DNA of 36,802 nucleotides from positions 1 through 36,802 of the forward strand of contig JAKOYE010000226.1 of assembly GCA_029780675.1 (NCBI GenBank), in the 5' to 3' direction. The translations under genes were made by a program, and so were the position numbers. Source of the stretch: Actinomycetes bacterium (GTDB lineage: Bacteria; Actinomycetota; Actinomycetes; Mycobacteriales; Mycobacteriaceae). Shown here piece by piece: positions 9,153 to 19,659 of this stretch; positions within the stretch are counted from its first letter, which is position 1, and every line of letters begins with the position of its first letter. The notes beneath the pieces were generated by a model that saw only the letters and a program-made list of their open reading frames with translations, did no database searches and had not been told where the DNA came from.

Positions 9153-9953
9153 ATGGTCTCCCTGCCCGGACGCCGGGGCCGCAAGACGGTTCCCGCGCGA
9201 ACTGAGGGCGAACTCGACGCGATGGCCGCGGCCGGCGCGGTGGTGGCCGCCGCACTCCGGGCCGTCCAGCGGGCCGCGCTGGCGGGGGTGTCCACCAAGG
9301 ATCTCGACGAGGTCGCCGAGACGGTGATCCGCGAGGCCGGGGCCACCCCGTCGTTCCTCGGCTACCACGGCTTTCCGGCGAGCATCTGCTCCTCGGTCAA
9401 CGACCGGGTGGTGCACGGCATCCCCAGCCCCGATGAGGTGCTGGTGCACGGCGATCTGGTGTCCATCGACTGCGGTGCGATCCTCGACGGCTGGCACGGC
9501 GATGCCGCCGTCACCTTCGGCGTCGGTGAACTGATCCCCGCCGATGAGGCGTTGTCGGCCGCCACCCGGCAGGCGATGGAGGCCGGGATCGCCGCGATGG
9601 TGCCCGGTAACCGGCTCACCGACGTCTCGCACGCCATCGAGAGAGGTACCCGCGCCGCCGAACGTGCCCACAGCCGCCGCTACGGGATCGTCTCGGGATA
9701 CGGCGGCCATGCCATCGGCCGGGAGATGCATATGGAGCCGTTCCTGCCCAACGAGGGCCAGCCCGGGCGTGGTCCGGTGCTGGTGGCCGGTTCGGTGCTG
9801 GCCATCGAGCCGATGCTCACTCTCGGCACGGTGCGGACCCGCATCCTCGAGGACGAGTGGACCGTCGTCACCACCGACGGCTCCCGGGCTGCGCACTGGG
9901 AGCACACGGTCGCGGTGACCGACGACGGGCCTCGGGTACTGACCCTGGGGTAG
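9153..9953 (+). CDS. map: Methionine aminopeptidase, type I
   Basis: The 266-residue enzyme removes N-terminal Met from new proteins. All five metal ligands of the pita-bread fold are present with E. coli-like spacing: Asp106, Asp117, His186, Glu219 and Glu250. ATG 9153 gives the same length as the M. tuberculosis MapA I recall; no strong Shine-Dalgarno is seen. The seven-base gap after adk suggests one transcript with secY-adk. In M. tuberculosis sigL-rslA follow mapA; they are absent here. Confidence 0.95.
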   Translation: MVSLPGRRGRKTVPARTEGELDAMAAAGAVVAAALRAVQRAALAGVSTKDLDEVAETVIREAGATPSFLGYHGFPASICSSVNDRVVHGIPSPDEVLVHGDLVSIDCGAILDGWHGDAAVTFGVGELIPADEALSAATRQAMEAGIAAMVPGNRLTDVSHAIERGTRAAERAHSRRYGIVSGYGGHAIGREMHMEPFLPNEGQPGRGPVLVAGSVLAIEPMLTLGTVRTRILEDEWTVVTTDGSRAAHWEHTVAVTDDGPRVLTLG

Positions 9954-10000
9954 TCAGCGACTCGCCAGCCCGCCCACAGGGGCGTTCCAGGCTGTCGGCC

Positions 10001-10006
10001 TACGGT
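10001..10006 (+). promoter_or_regulatory. Candidate -10 box for the small secreted protein gene
   Basis: TACGGT (TANNNT) lies seven bases before ATG 10014, predicting a leaderless transcript. CGGAGAA in the same gap could alternatively act as a ribosome binding site on a longer transcript from map. Confidence 0.38.
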
Positions 10007-10013
10007 CGGAGAA

Positions 10014-10262
10014 ATGAGCACTCGCACACTGCGGACGTCCTGTGCCGCCGCCGCCCTGGCCCTCGTGGGCCTCGCAGGGGTGGCGCTGCCCGCTGGGACG
10101 GCGTGGGCCGGCACGCCGCCGACCATCACCGTCCAGGACCAGGGCAGCCATGACGGTGCCGGTATCGACACCGACGGCACCCAGGGTGAGTTCCACCCCG
10201 CTGTGACGGGGACCGTCACAGGCCCGCTCATGGACGCCGCTCCCCAGTACAAAGCCGGCTGA
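10014..10262 (+). CDS. Small secreted protein of unknown function
   Basis: The 82-residue product has a clear Sec signal peptide: basic MSTRTLR, a hydrophobic Ala/Leu/Val core at residues 10-27, and an AWA cleavage site after residue 32. The mature part is about 50 residues, rich in Gly, Asp, Thr and Pro, and lacks Cys. I recognise no family. It occupies the position where M. tuberculosis has sigL-rslA, between mapA and a MarR gene. The signal peptide and a -10 box at 10001 make it credible despite its size. Confidence 0.65.
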   Translation: MSTRTLRTSCAAAALALVGLAGVALPAGTAWAGTPPTITVQDQGSHDGAGIDTDGTQGEFHPAVTGTVTGPLMDAAPQYKAG

Positions 10263-10322
10263 CAGCCCAGGCTTTCCGGGGGGCTCCGCGCACTGCGATT
10301 CGGTTCGCGTCCGCGGCGGCGA

Positions 10323-10328
10323 TACTGT
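10323..10328 (+). promoter_or_regulatory. Candidate -10 box of the marR gene
   Basis: TACTGT (TANNNT) lies seven bases before ATG 10336, and no Shine-Dalgarno is present in the gap. Both facts fit a leaderless mRNA. Confidence 0.42.
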
Positions 10329-10335
10329 TCGCCTG

Positions 10336-10830
10336 ATGTCCGGAAAACCCGATCCGATCGCCGCCGCCCACACCAACTGGGTTCGCGCCGGCTGGGGTGA
10401 CGTCGCCGACGGGATGGTGGCGGTGACCTCGGTGATGCGCGCCCACCAGATTCTGCTGGCTCGGGTCGAGAACGCGTTGCGGCCCTACGACCTCAGCTTC
10501 TCCCGGTTCGAACTGTTGCGCCTGCTGGCCTTCAGCCGCACCGGGGCGCTGCCCATCACCAAGGCCTCCGACCGGCTTCAGGTGCACGTCACCAGCGTCA
10601 CGCACGCCATCCGCCGACTGGAGGCCGATGGACTCGTCGAGCGGGTGCCACATCCCACCGACGGCCGCACCACGCTGGTGCGTCTCACCGACCTGGGCCG
10701 GTCCACCGTGGAGGACGCGACCGCGACGCTGAACGCGCGGGTGTTCGCCGACATCGGGATGTCCGATGGTCAGGCGCGCGCTCTGGTCGACGCGATCGAG
10801 ACCCTTCGCCACCACGCCGGAGACTTCTGA
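10336..10830 (+). CDS. MarR-family transcriptional regulator
   Basis: This 164-residue protein has the MarR winged helix-turn-helix at about residues 57-118. It contains LPITKASDRLQVHVTSVTHAIRRLEADGLVERV and the wing Thr-Asp-Gly-Arg-Thr (108-112). Flanking helices would form the dimer interface. It resembles Rv0737 of M. tuberculosis, which sits at the same distance from mapA. Target genes are unknown. The convergent mms operon is a possible but unproved target, because its operator is a palindrome of the right size. A TANNNT box precedes the start by seven bases. Confidence 0.87.
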   Translation: MSGKPDPIAAAHTNWVRAGWGDVADGMVAVTSVMRAHQILLARVENALRPYDLSFSRFELLRLLAFSRTGALPITKASDRLQVHVTSVTHAIRRLEADGLVERVPHPTDGRTTLVRLTDLGRSTVEDATATLNARVFADIGMSDGQARALVDAIETLRHHAGDF

Positions 10831-10854
10831 CCCAACCCCGTGAACCGGGCTGGG
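10831..10854. terminator. Candidate bidirectional terminator hairpin between marR and mmsB
   Basis: CCCAACCC (10831-10838) pairs imperfectly with GGGCTGGG (10847-10854) directly after the marR stop. The mmsB stop is six bases beyond on the other strand. There is no U tract. A hairpin between convergent genes fits a mycobacterial terminator, but the stem has one non-pairing position. Confidence 0.3.
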
Positions 10855-10860
10855 AGCCGC

Positions 10861-11730
10861 TCAGCGCAGCGTCTGGATGACCGCGCTGAAGTCCAGATCG
10901 GCGTGCTGCTCGGCGAACGCCGCGTAGATCTGCGCGGCGTGGCTGCCCAGCGGGGCAGAGGCCGCGGTGGAGGCCACGGCGGCCATCGCCAGACCGAGAT
11001 CCTTGTTCATCAGCGCGGTGGCGAAGCCCGGCTTGAAGTCGTTGTTGGCCGGGGAGGTCGGAACGGGACCGGGCACCGGACAGTTGGTGTGCACCGCCCA
11101 GCAGTTGCCGGTCGCGCCGGTCACCACATCGAAGAGCGCCTGCGCGGACAGACCCAACTTCTCGGCGAGCACGAACGCCTCACCGACGGCGATCTGCTGA
11201 ACCGCGAGCAACATGTTGTTGCAGAGCTTGGCGGCCTGGCCCGCACCGGAATCACCGCAGTGAATGATCTTGCCCGCCATGGGCTCCAGCACCGGTCGTG
11301 CGGTCTCCAGCGCCTCGGACTCGCCACCGACCATGAAGGCCAGTGTTCCGGCCACCGCACCCTTCACCCCGCCCGACACCGGGGCGTCAAGCTGTCCGAA
11401 GCCGCGGTCGCCGGCATATGCGTGTACCGCACGCGCATCGTCCACGGCGATCGTGGAACTGTCGATGAACAGCGTGCCCGGCTTCGCGGCCGGAAGGATC
11501 TCGGTGTAGCACTCCTTGACCAGGGTTCCGTTGGGCAGCATGGTGATCACCACATCAGCGCCCGCCACGGCGGCCGCACCGGTGTCCGACAGGGTCACCC
11601 CCTTGTCTGCGGCGGCCTGGCGGGCGGCGGGCATCGGGTCGAACCCGACGACGGTGTAGCCGGCGTTCACCAGATTCCCCGCCATCGGGGCGCCCATGTT
11701 TCCCAGCCCGAGAAACGCAACAGTCGTCAT
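10861..11730 (-). CDS. mmsB: 3-hydroxyisobutyrate dehydrogenase
   Basis: The 289-residue enzyme oxidises 3-hydroxyisobutyrate to methylmalonate semialdehyde with NAD+ in valine degradation. The Rossmann GxGxxG is at residues 8-13 (GLGNMG), the substrate-binding DAPVSGG at 115-121 and the catalytic Lys168 in GQAAKLCNN. ATG 11730 is chosen over ATG 11742 because GAGGAG stands just before it and it gives the family start MTTVAFLG. It lies 19 bases after the acyl-CoA dehydrogenase gene, as the last gene of the mms operon. Confidence 0.93.
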   Translation of the reverse strand: MTTVAFLGLGNMGAPMAGNLVNAGYTVVGFDPMPAARQAAADKGVTLSDTGAAAVAGADVVITMLPNGTLVKECYTEILPAAKPGTLFIDSSTIAVDDARAVHAYAGDRGFGQLDAPVSGGVKGAVAGTLAFMVGGESEALETARPVLEPMAGKIIHCGDSGAGQAAKLCNNMLLAVQQIAVGEAFVLAEKLGLSAQALFDVVTGATGNCWAVHTNCPVPGPVPTSPANNDFKPGFATALMNKDLGLAMAAVASTAASAPLGSHAAQIYAAFAEQHADLDFSAVIQTLR

Positions 11731-11749
11731 CTCACTCCTCATGTGACGA

Positions 11750-12919
11750 TCAGGCCGACGCCCGGACCCGGGTCGCCTCGGAGCGCCCGATCACGACGCG
11801 CATGATCTCGTTGGTGCCCTCCAGGATTCGGTGCACCCGCAGATCGCGAACGATCTTCTCCAACCCGTACTCGCGCAGGTATCCGTAGCCGCCCAGAAGC
11901 TGCAGTGCCTTGTCGGCCACCTGGAAGCAGGAGTCGGTGATATACAGCTTCGCCATCGCGCACAACGGCACCTTGTCGGGATCGTCCTGATCGAGAGCGG
12001 TGGCCGCGCGCCACAGCATCAGCCGGGAGGTCTCCAGCGCGGTCGCCATATCGGCCAGGGTGAACCGCACCGTCGGCTCGTCGATCAGGGCGCCGCCGAA
12101 GGCCTGCCGGTCGGCGACGTACCGCGAGGCGCGGTCGTAGGCGTACTGGGCGCCGCCGAGCGAACAGGCGGCGATATTGAGCCGTCCGCCGTTGAGCCCG
12201 TTCATCGCGATACCGAATCCGGCGCCCTCGCCCTCCGGTCCGCCCAGCATCGCCGTCGCGGGCACCCGCACACCCTCGAGGATCACCTGCGCGGTGGGCT
12301 GCGCATGCCAGCCCATCTTCTCCTCGCTGGGCCCGAAACTCAGCCCCGGCGTTCCCTTTTCGACGATGAACGCGGAAATGCCGCGCGGGCCGGCGGCGCC
12401 GGTGCGGGCCATCACCACGTACACGTCCGACGCGCCCGCCCCGGAGATGAACTGCTTGACCCCGTCCAGGACGAAGTGGTCGCCGTCCCGAACCGCCCTG
12501 GTGCGCAACGCCGCTGCGTCCGATCCGGCACCCGGTTCGGTCAGGCAGTAGCTGGCGATGGACTCCATCGAGGCCAGCCGCGGGATCCACATCCGCCGCT
12601 GGTCCTCGGTGCCGTAGGTGTCGATCATCCAGGCGCACATGTTGTGGATCGAGATGAACGACGCGATCACCGGGTCCGCGACCGACAACTGCTCGAAGAT
12701 CCGGACCGCGTCCAGGCGCCGCAGCCCCGAACCCCCGACATCGTCGCGGCAGTAGATGGCGGCCATCCCGAGTTCGGCCGATTCGCGCAGCACATCGACG
12801 GGGAAGTGCTTGGCCTTATCCCACTCGAGGGCATGGGGCGCAATGCGTTTGGCGGCGAAATCAGCCGCCGTCTCGCTGATCACCCGTTCGTCGTCGTCGA
12901 GACTCACAAAGCTCGGCAT
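11750..12919 (-). CDS. fadE9: Acyl-CoA dehydrogenase, probable isobutyryl-CoA dehydrogenase (FadE9-type)
   Basis: The 389-residue FAD enzyme has the acyl-CoA dehydrogenase fold. It shows the flavin-binding motif SYCLTEPGAGSDAAAL (about 123-138), KQFISGAGASDVYVVMARTG, and the C-terminal LQLLGGYGYLREY with catalytic Glu367 in EGTNEIMR. Position between mmsA and mmsB points to isobutyryl-CoA as substrate, giving methacrylyl-CoA in valine breakdown. M. tuberculosis has the same gene order mmsA-fadE9-mmsB. Substrate is inferred from context. The ATG follows the mmsA stop by 11 bases. Confidence 0.9.
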   Translation of the reverse strand: MPSFVSLDDDERVISETAADFAAKRIAPHALEWDKAKHFPVDVLRESAELGMAAIYCRDDVGGSGLRRLDAVRIFEQLSVADPVIASFISIHNMCAWMIDTYGTEDQRRMWIPRLASMESIASYCLTEPGAGSDAAALRTRAVRDGDHFVLDGVKQFISGAGASDVYVVMARTGAAGPRGISAFIVEKGTPGLSFGPSEEKMGWHAQPTAQVILEGVRVPATAMLGGPEGEGAGFGIAMNGLNGGRLNIAACSLGGAQYAYDRASRYVADRQAFGGALIDEPTVRFTLADMATALETSRLMLWRAATALDQDDPDKVPLCAMAKLYITDSCFQVADKALQLLGGYGYLREYGLEKIVRDLRVHRILEGTNEIMRVVIGRSEATRVRASA

Positions 12920-12930
12920 GTTCCGGCCAC

Positions 12931-14451
12931 CTACTTCATCGTCGGGATGACGAATTCGGCGCCGTCCTTGATCCCCGACGGCCAGCGCTCAGTGACCGTC
13001 TTGGTCTTGGTGTAGAACAGGATCGAGTGCGGACCGTGCTGGTTGAGGTCGCCGAAGCCGGACCGCTTCCAGCCGCCGAAGGTGTGGTAGGACACCGGCA
13101 CCGGAATCGGCACGTTGACCCCGACCATGCCGACCTGAACCCGGGAGACGAAGTCCCGTGCGGTGTCCCCGTCGCGGGTGAAGATCGCCACGCCGTTGCC
13201 GTACTCGTGGGCGTTCGGCAGGGCGAGGGCTTCCTCGTAGTTCTTGGCGCGCACGATGCACAGCACCGGGCCGAAGATCTCGTCGGTGTAGATCGACATG
13301 TCGGTGGTGACGTGGTCGAAGAGGGTGGGGCCGATGAAGAAACCGCCCTCGAGGCTCTCGTCGCCGAACGTGAGTTCGTCGCTGCCCTTCTCGCGACCGT
13401 CGACGACGATCTCGGCACCTGCGGCCACACCGGCGTCGATGTAGCCGCGCACCCGCTCCAGGGCGGCCTCGGTGACCAGCGGGCCGTAATCGGCCTTGGG
13501 GTCGAGGCTGTGGCCGACCCGCAGGTGCTCGACCCGTTCGGCCAGCCGGTTGCGCAGCCGGTTCGCGGTTTCGTCCCCGACGGCGACCGCGACGCTGATG
13601 GCCATGCAGCGCTCGCCGGCGCTGCCGTACCCGGCGCCGATGAGGGAGTCGACCGCCTGATCGAGATCGGAGTCCGGCATGACGATCATGTGGTTCTTGG
13701 CACCGCCGAAGCACTGCGCGCGCTTGCCGTGTGCGGCCGCGCCCGAGTAGATGTACTGCGCGATATCGGAGCTGCCGACGAAGCCGACCGCCTTGATGTC
13801 CGGGTGGGCCAGGATGGCGTCGACGGCTTCCTTATCGCCCTGGACGACCTGGAACACGCCCGCCGGCAGGCCCGCCTCGATGAACAGTTCGGCCAGTCGC
13901 AGCGGCACCGAGGGGTCGCGCTCGGAGGGCTTGAGAATGAAGGCGTTGCCGCAGGCCAGGGCGGGGCCGGCCTTCCACAGCGGGATCATCGCCGGGAAGT
14001 TGAACGGGGTGATGCCGGCCACCACGCCGAGCGGCTGGCGGATGGAGTAGACGTCGATACCGGGACCGGCGCCCTCGGTGAACTCGCCCTTCATCAAATG
14101 CGGTATGCCGGTGGCGAATTCGATGACCTCGATACCGCGCTGAATGTCACCGAGGGAATCGCTGACGGTCTTTCCATGCTCGATGGAGAGCAGTTCGGCG
14201 ATCTCGTTGGCATTGGCGTTGACCAGTTCGATGAACTTCATCAGCACCCGGGCCCGCTTCTGCGGGTTGTAGGCAGCCCACTCCTTCTGCGCCTCCGCCG
14301 CCGAGGCGACGGCGGTGTCGACGTCGGCCTTCGATGCCAGCAGCACCTGCGCCTGCACCTTGCCGGTACTGGGGTTGAACACGTCTGCGGTGCGGGTACT
14401 GGCCAGGTCGGTGCGCCGGCCGTCGATGAAGTGCTGGATCTTTCCAGTCAT
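12931..14451 (-). CDS. mmsA: Methylmalonate-semialdehyde dehydrogenase (CoA-acylating)
   Basis: This 506-residue aldehyde dehydrogenase converts methylmalonate semialdehyde, NAD+ and CoA to propionyl-CoA and CO2. Catalytic Cys282 sits in GSAGERCMAIS. Where hydrolytic relatives carry a general-base Glu in ELGGK, this protein reads CFGGAKNH, as expected for the CoA-acylating MMSDH class. It is the first gene of the three-gene valine operon. GGAGG stands 7-11 bases before ATG 14451. A promoter and a 22-base palindrome lie immediately upstream. Confidence 0.95.
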   Translation of the reverse strand: MTGKIQHFIDGRRTDLASTRTADVFNPSTGKVQAQVLLASKADVDTAVASAAEAQKEWAAYNPQKRARVLMKFIELVNANANEIAELLSIEHGKTVSDSLGDIQRGIEVIEFATGIPHLMKGEFTEGAGPGIDVYSIRQPLGVVAGITPFNFPAMIPLWKAGPALACGNAFILKPSERDPSVPLRLAELFIEAGLPAGVFQVVQGDKEAVDAILAHPDIKAVGFVGSSDIAQYIYSGAAAHGKRAQCFGGAKNHMIVMPDSDLDQAVDSLIGAGYGSAGERCMAISVAVAVGDETANRLRNRLAERVEHLRVGHSLDPKADYGPLVTEAALERVRGYIDAGVAAGAEIVVDGREKGSDELTFGDESLEGGFFIGPTLFDHVTTDMSIYTDEIFGPVLCIVRAKNYEEALALPNAHEYGNGVAIFTRDGDTARDFVSRVQVGMVGVNVPIPVPVSYHTFGGWKRSGFGDLNQHGPHSILFYTKTKTVTERWPSGIKDGAEFVIPTMK

Positions 14452-14475
14452 GGGTGCCTCCGAGGCGGAAAAGGG

Positions 14476-14497
14476 ATTACTTGGATATCCTAGTAAT
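14476..14497. promoter_or_regulatory. 22-bp near-perfect palindrome: operator of the mms operon
   Basis: The half-sites ATTACTtGGAT and ATCCtAGTAAT are inverted copies with one mismatch pair, centred on GGATATCC. It overlaps the predicted -10 of mmsA and begins 25 bases before its ATG, an ideal repressor position. The size and symmetry suit a TetR- or MarR-type dimer. The regulator is not identified here. Confidence 0.7.
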
Positions 14498-14516
14498 GTC
14501 GGTTCTGCCTGCGCAA
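14487..14516 (-). promoter_or_regulatory. Candidate promoter of mmsA-fadE9-mmsB
   Basis: On the minus strand, TTGCGC (14516-14511) and TAGGAT (14492-14487) are separated by 18 bases and match -35 and TANNNT -10 consensuses. Transcription would start near 14480, leaving a leader of about 30 bases with the GGAGG of mmsA. The -10 lies inside the palindromic operator. Confidence 0.5.
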
Positions 14517-14524
14517 GCGCCGTT

Positions 14525-15175
14525 TCACCGATCGCGCAGCCCGGCGAGGAAGGTCTGTGTCTGCGACCACTCGGGTAACACCCCGGCCGCCCGTACCTCC
14601 GCCAGCGTCGGTGCGACCCGGTCCCGGTCGGACATCAGGAGTTGGCCGGCCGGCAGTGGCCACTCGATGCCGATCTCCGGGTCGGTCGCGGCGATGGTGT
14701 GTTCGCGGGTGGGGGAGTAGGGCTCCGAGCACAAGTACATGACGGTGGAGGAGTCCTTCATGGCCAGGAATCCGTGGGCGAGACCCTCCGCCAGATAGAC
14801 CGATCGGCGGTTGACGTCGTCCAGCATGATGCCGTCCCATTGGCCGTAGGTCGGTGAGCCCACCCGGATGTCCACCACCACGTCGAACACCGCGCCACTG
14901 GGGCAGGTGACGTACTTGGCCTGGCCGGGCGGCACCTCGGCGAAGTGCAGTCCCCGCAGCGCCCCGGTGGAGGACACCGAGCAGTTGGCCTGACGCATCC
15001 GGAACGGGTGCCCGGTCATCTCGGCGAACCCGCGCTCGGTGAACCACTCGAAGAATCCGCCGCGAGAGTCTCCGTGCACCGTCGGGGTGATCTCCCACGC
15101 GCCGGGGATGCTCAGCTCCCGCCAGCCCTTGCCGTCGTTCGGTTTCACCGCTGTGTCTTCTTCGTTCGGTTTCAC
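14525..15175 (-). CDS. rmlC: dTDP-4-dehydrorhamnose 3,5-epimerase
   Basis: The 216-residue cupin epimerises dTDP-4-keto-6-deoxyglucose at C3 and C5 on the way to dTDP-rhamnose, which links arabinogalactan to peptidoglycan. Conserved blocks are GAWEITPTVHGDSRGGFFEW, RQANCSVSSTGALRGLHFA with the catalytic His, KYVTCPSGAVFDVVVD and YLAEGLAHGFLA. The GTG start at 15175 is one base after the rmlB stop. The start region is duplicated: a second in-frame GTG at 15148 opens the same KPN codons, giving a 207-residue alternative nearer the M. tuberculosis length. Confidence 0.93.
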   Translation of the reverse strand: MKPNEEDTAVKPNDGKGWRELSIPGAWEITPTVHGDSRGGFFEWFTERGFAEMTGHPFRMRQANCSVSSTGALRGLHFAEVPPGQAKYVTCPSGAVFDVVVDIRVGSPTYGQWDGIMLDDVNRRSVYLAEGLAHGFLAMKDSSTVMYLCSEPYSPTREHTIAATDPEIGIEWPLPAGQLLMSDRDRVAPTLAEVRAAGVLPEWSQTQTFLAGLRDR

Positions 15176-15176
15176 C

Positions 15177-16602
<1,426 letters not shown>

Positions 16603-16635
16603 TCAGAACCAGACGAGAACAGGACCGACTCAGCC

Positions 16636-16749
16636 GTGAAGGTGAACCCGAGCGTCAAGCCGATCTGTGACAAGTGCAGGGTGATCCGCCGGCATGGGCG
16701 GGTCATGGTGATCTGCTCCGATCCGCGGCACAAGCAGCGACAGGGCTGA
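16636..16749 (+). CDS. rpmJ: 50S ribosomal protein L36
   Basis: A 37-residue protein starts at GTG 16636 with [20 protein letters not shown] and ends PRHKQRQG. The zinc-ribbon ligands Cys11, Cys14, Cys27 and His32 are all present, so this is the zinc-containing form. bL36 stabilises 23S rRNA in the large subunit. It sits 33 bases after infA, the standard order in actinobacteria. Confidence 0.95.
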
Positions 16750-16752
16750 CCC

Positions 16753-16898
16753 CGGTGCGATGAGCGCCGGGGTGAACACCCCAGCGCAATGTCGCACCGT
16801 GTGGCCCGCAGACCACAACTGAAACAAGACCTCCCAGAACCACCGCGCACTTCGCGCGGCCACGCCCGGAACGGAGGCCGGGCCCCGACATCGTCGGG
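16753..16898 (+). promoter_or_regulatory. Hairpin-rich RNA leader between rpmJ and rpsM
   Basis: The 196-base gap before rpsM folds by eye into several stems. CGGTGCGA/TCGCACCG (16753-16760 with 16792-16799) encloses GCGC/GCGC and GGGGTG/CACCCC. TGTGG/CCACA follows (16800-16804 with 16813-16817). Next are CCGCGC/GCGCGG (16843-16848 with 16854-16859), CCCGG/CCGGG (16865-16869 with 16878-16882) and CCCGAC/GTCGGG (16884-16889 with 16893-16898). There are no U tracts. The location just before rpsM matches the site where S4 represses the alpha operon in E. coli, but the fold is not shown to be homologous. Confidence 0.5.
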
Positions 16899-16945
16899 AA
16901 CGGCCTGGGAACGACACCTCCGCATAGAAGAAGGAATACAGCCCT

Positions 16946-17320
16946 GTGGCACGTCTAGTGGGCGTTGATCTTCCGCGCGACAAGCGCATGGAGATCGCGC
17001 TGACCTACATCTACGGCATCGGCCGTACCCGCTCCCAGGAGATCCTGGCGGCGACCAACATCGATCGGGACCTGCGCAGCAAGGACCTCACCGACGAGCA
17101 GTTGACCCAGCTGCGCGACTACATCGAAGCCAACATCAAGGTCGAGGGCGACCTGCGCCGCGAGGTGCAGGCCGATATCCGTCGCAAGATCGAGATCGGC
17201 TGCTACCAGGGCCTGCGTCACCGTCGCGGCCTGCCCGTCCGCGGTCAGCGGACCAAGACCAACGCGCGCACCCGCAAGGGCCCGAAGCGCACCATCGCCG
17301 GCAAGAAGAAGGCTAAGTAA
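16946..17320 (+). CDS. rpsM: 30S ribosomal protein S13
   Basis: The 124-residue uS13 begins [25 protein letters not shown] and includes the helix-two-turn-helix region and the basic C terminus [25 protein letters not shown]13 lies in the head of the small subunit and contacts the P-site tRNA and L5. The GTG start at 16946 is preceded by GAAGAAGG at a normal distance. A structured leader precedes the gene. Confidence 0.97.
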   Translation: MARLVGVDLPRDKRMEIALTYIYGIGRTRSQEILAATNIDRDLRSKDLTDEQLTQLRDYIEANIKVEGDLRREVQADIRRKIEIGCYQGLRHRRGLPVRGQRTKTNARTRKGPKRTIAGKKKAK

Positions 17321-17322
17321 CC

Positions 17323-17739
17323 ATGGCACCTCCGAAGAAGGCCCAGGGCGCCGCGAAGAAGGGCAAGACCACCCGCCGCCGGGAAAAGAAGAACATCCCG
17401 CACGGTGCCGCGCACATCAAGAGCACCTTCAACAACACGATCGTGTCGATCACCGACCCGCAGGGCAACGTGATCGCGTGGGCCTCCTCGGGCCACGTCG
17501 GGTTCAAGGGCTCGCGGAAGTCCACCCCGTTCGCCGCCCAGTTGGCGGCCGAGAACGCCGCCCGCAAGGCCCAGGAGCACGGGGTCAAGAAGGTCGACGT
17601 GTTCGTCAAGGGCCCGGGTTCGGGCCGCGAGACCGCGATCCGCTCGCTGCAGGCCGCCGGCCTCGAGGTCGGCGCGATCTCCGATGTCACCCCGCAGCCG
17701 CACAACGGCTGCCGTCCGCCCAAGCGGCGCCGGGTCTAG
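17323..17739 (+). CDS. rpsK: 30S ribosomal protein S11
   Basis: The 138-residue uS11 shows [38 protein letters not shown] and the C-terminal signature [19 protein letters not shown]11 forms part of the platform of the small subunit next to the mRNA exit. The N terminus has a Lys-rich extension typical of actinobacteria. The ATG is two bases after the rpsM stop. Confidence 0.97.
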   Translation: MAPPKKAQGAAKKGKTTRRREKKNIPHGAAHIKSTFNNTIVSITDPQGNVIAWASSGHVGFKGSRKSTPFAAQLAAENAARKAQEHGVKKVDVFVKGPGSGRETAIRSLQAAGLEVGAISDVTPQPHNGCRPPKRRRV

Positions 17740-17765
17740 GCCGGATAAGGAAGGTCTGAATACAG

Positions 17766-18371
17766 ATGGCTCGTTACACCGGACCCGCCACCCGCAAGTC
17801 ACGTCGTCTCGGCGTCGACCTCGTCGGTGGTGATCAGTCATTCGAGAAGCGCCCCTACCCGCCCGGTCAGCATGGCCGTGCCCGGGTCAAGGAGAGCGAA
17901 TACCGCACTCAGCTGCAGGAGAAGCAGAAGGCCCGCTTCACCTACGGCGTGATGGAGAAGCAGTTCCGCCGCTACTACGAAGAGGCGAACCGCCAGACCG
18001 GCAAGACCGGCGAGAACCTGCTCCGCATCCTGGAGAGCCGGCTGGACAACGTCATCTACCGCGCCGGTCTGGCCCGGACGCGGCGGATGGCGCGGCAGCT
18101 GGTCAGCCACGGCCACTTCACCGTCAACGGCGTCAAGGTCAACATCCCCAGCTACCGGGTGTCGCAGTACGACATCATCGACATCAAGGACCGGTCGATC
18201 AACACCCTGCCGTTCCAGGTCGCGCGGGAGACCTCGGGTGATCGCCCGATCCCGTCCTGGCTGCAGGTGGTCGGCGAGCGTCAGCGGATCCTGATCCACC
18301 AGCTGCCGACCCGCGAGCAGATCTCGGTGCCGCTCACCGAGCAGCTCATCGTCGAGTTCTACTCCAAGTAA
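17766..18371 (+). CDS. rpsD: 30S ribosomal protein S4
   Basis: The 201-residue uS4 initiates small-subunit assembly on the 5' domain of 16S rRNA. The S4 RNA-binding domain spans about residues 90-155 (RLDNVIYRAGLARTRRMARQLVSHGHFTVNGVKV is its core). The N terminus MARYTGPATRKSRRLGVDL lacks the zinc Cys cluster of some bacteria. An AAGGAAGG at 17748-17755 is the likely ribosome binding site. Strong stem-loops follow the stop. Confidence 0.96.
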   Translation: MARYTGPATRKSRRLGVDLVGGDQSFEKRPYPPGQHGRARVKESEYRTQLQEKQKARFTYGVMEKQFRRYYEEANRQTGKTGENLLRILESRLDNVIYRAGLARTRRMARQLVSHGHFTVNGVKVNIPSYRVSQYDIIDIKDRSINTLPFQVARETSGDRPIPSWLQVVGERQRILIHQLPTREQISVPLTEQLIVEFYSK

Positions 18372-18377
18372 CCCTCA

Positions 18378-18440
18378 GGGGGCTCCGCCCCCCGAGTACC
18401 CCCCGAGAGATGTTGGACCCCCTTCGGGGGGCTTCATCTC
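18378..18440 (+). terminator. Two strong stem-loops between rpsD and rpoA (attenuator or processing element)
   Basis: GGGGGC/GCCCCC (18378-18383 with 18387-18392) is followed by a larger stem. In that stem GAGATG (18407-18412) pairs with CATCTC (18435-18440), and an inner CCCCC-TTC-GGGGG lies at 18418-18430. Neither is followed by a U run, so full termination is unlikely. Partial termination or RNase-resistant ends that set the rpoA:ribosomal-protein ratio are plausible inferences. Confidence 0.5.
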
Positions 18441-18475
18441 AACAGTGAAGTGAAACCGCCTACGGCATCAAATAG

Positions 18476-19567
<1,092 letters not shown>

Positions 19568-19659
19568 ACCCGAGCAGCGTCACACCCGAGCAGCCCGGCA
19601 CGATTTCGTCCCGGTCCTACCTGATACGGGGGCCGGCCCCACATAGGAGATAGTCGCAT

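Noticed and set aside
13027..14493. 488-codon plus-strand frame opposite mmsA
   Set aside because: It is antisense to a well-conserved aldehyde dehydrogenase and has no family features.
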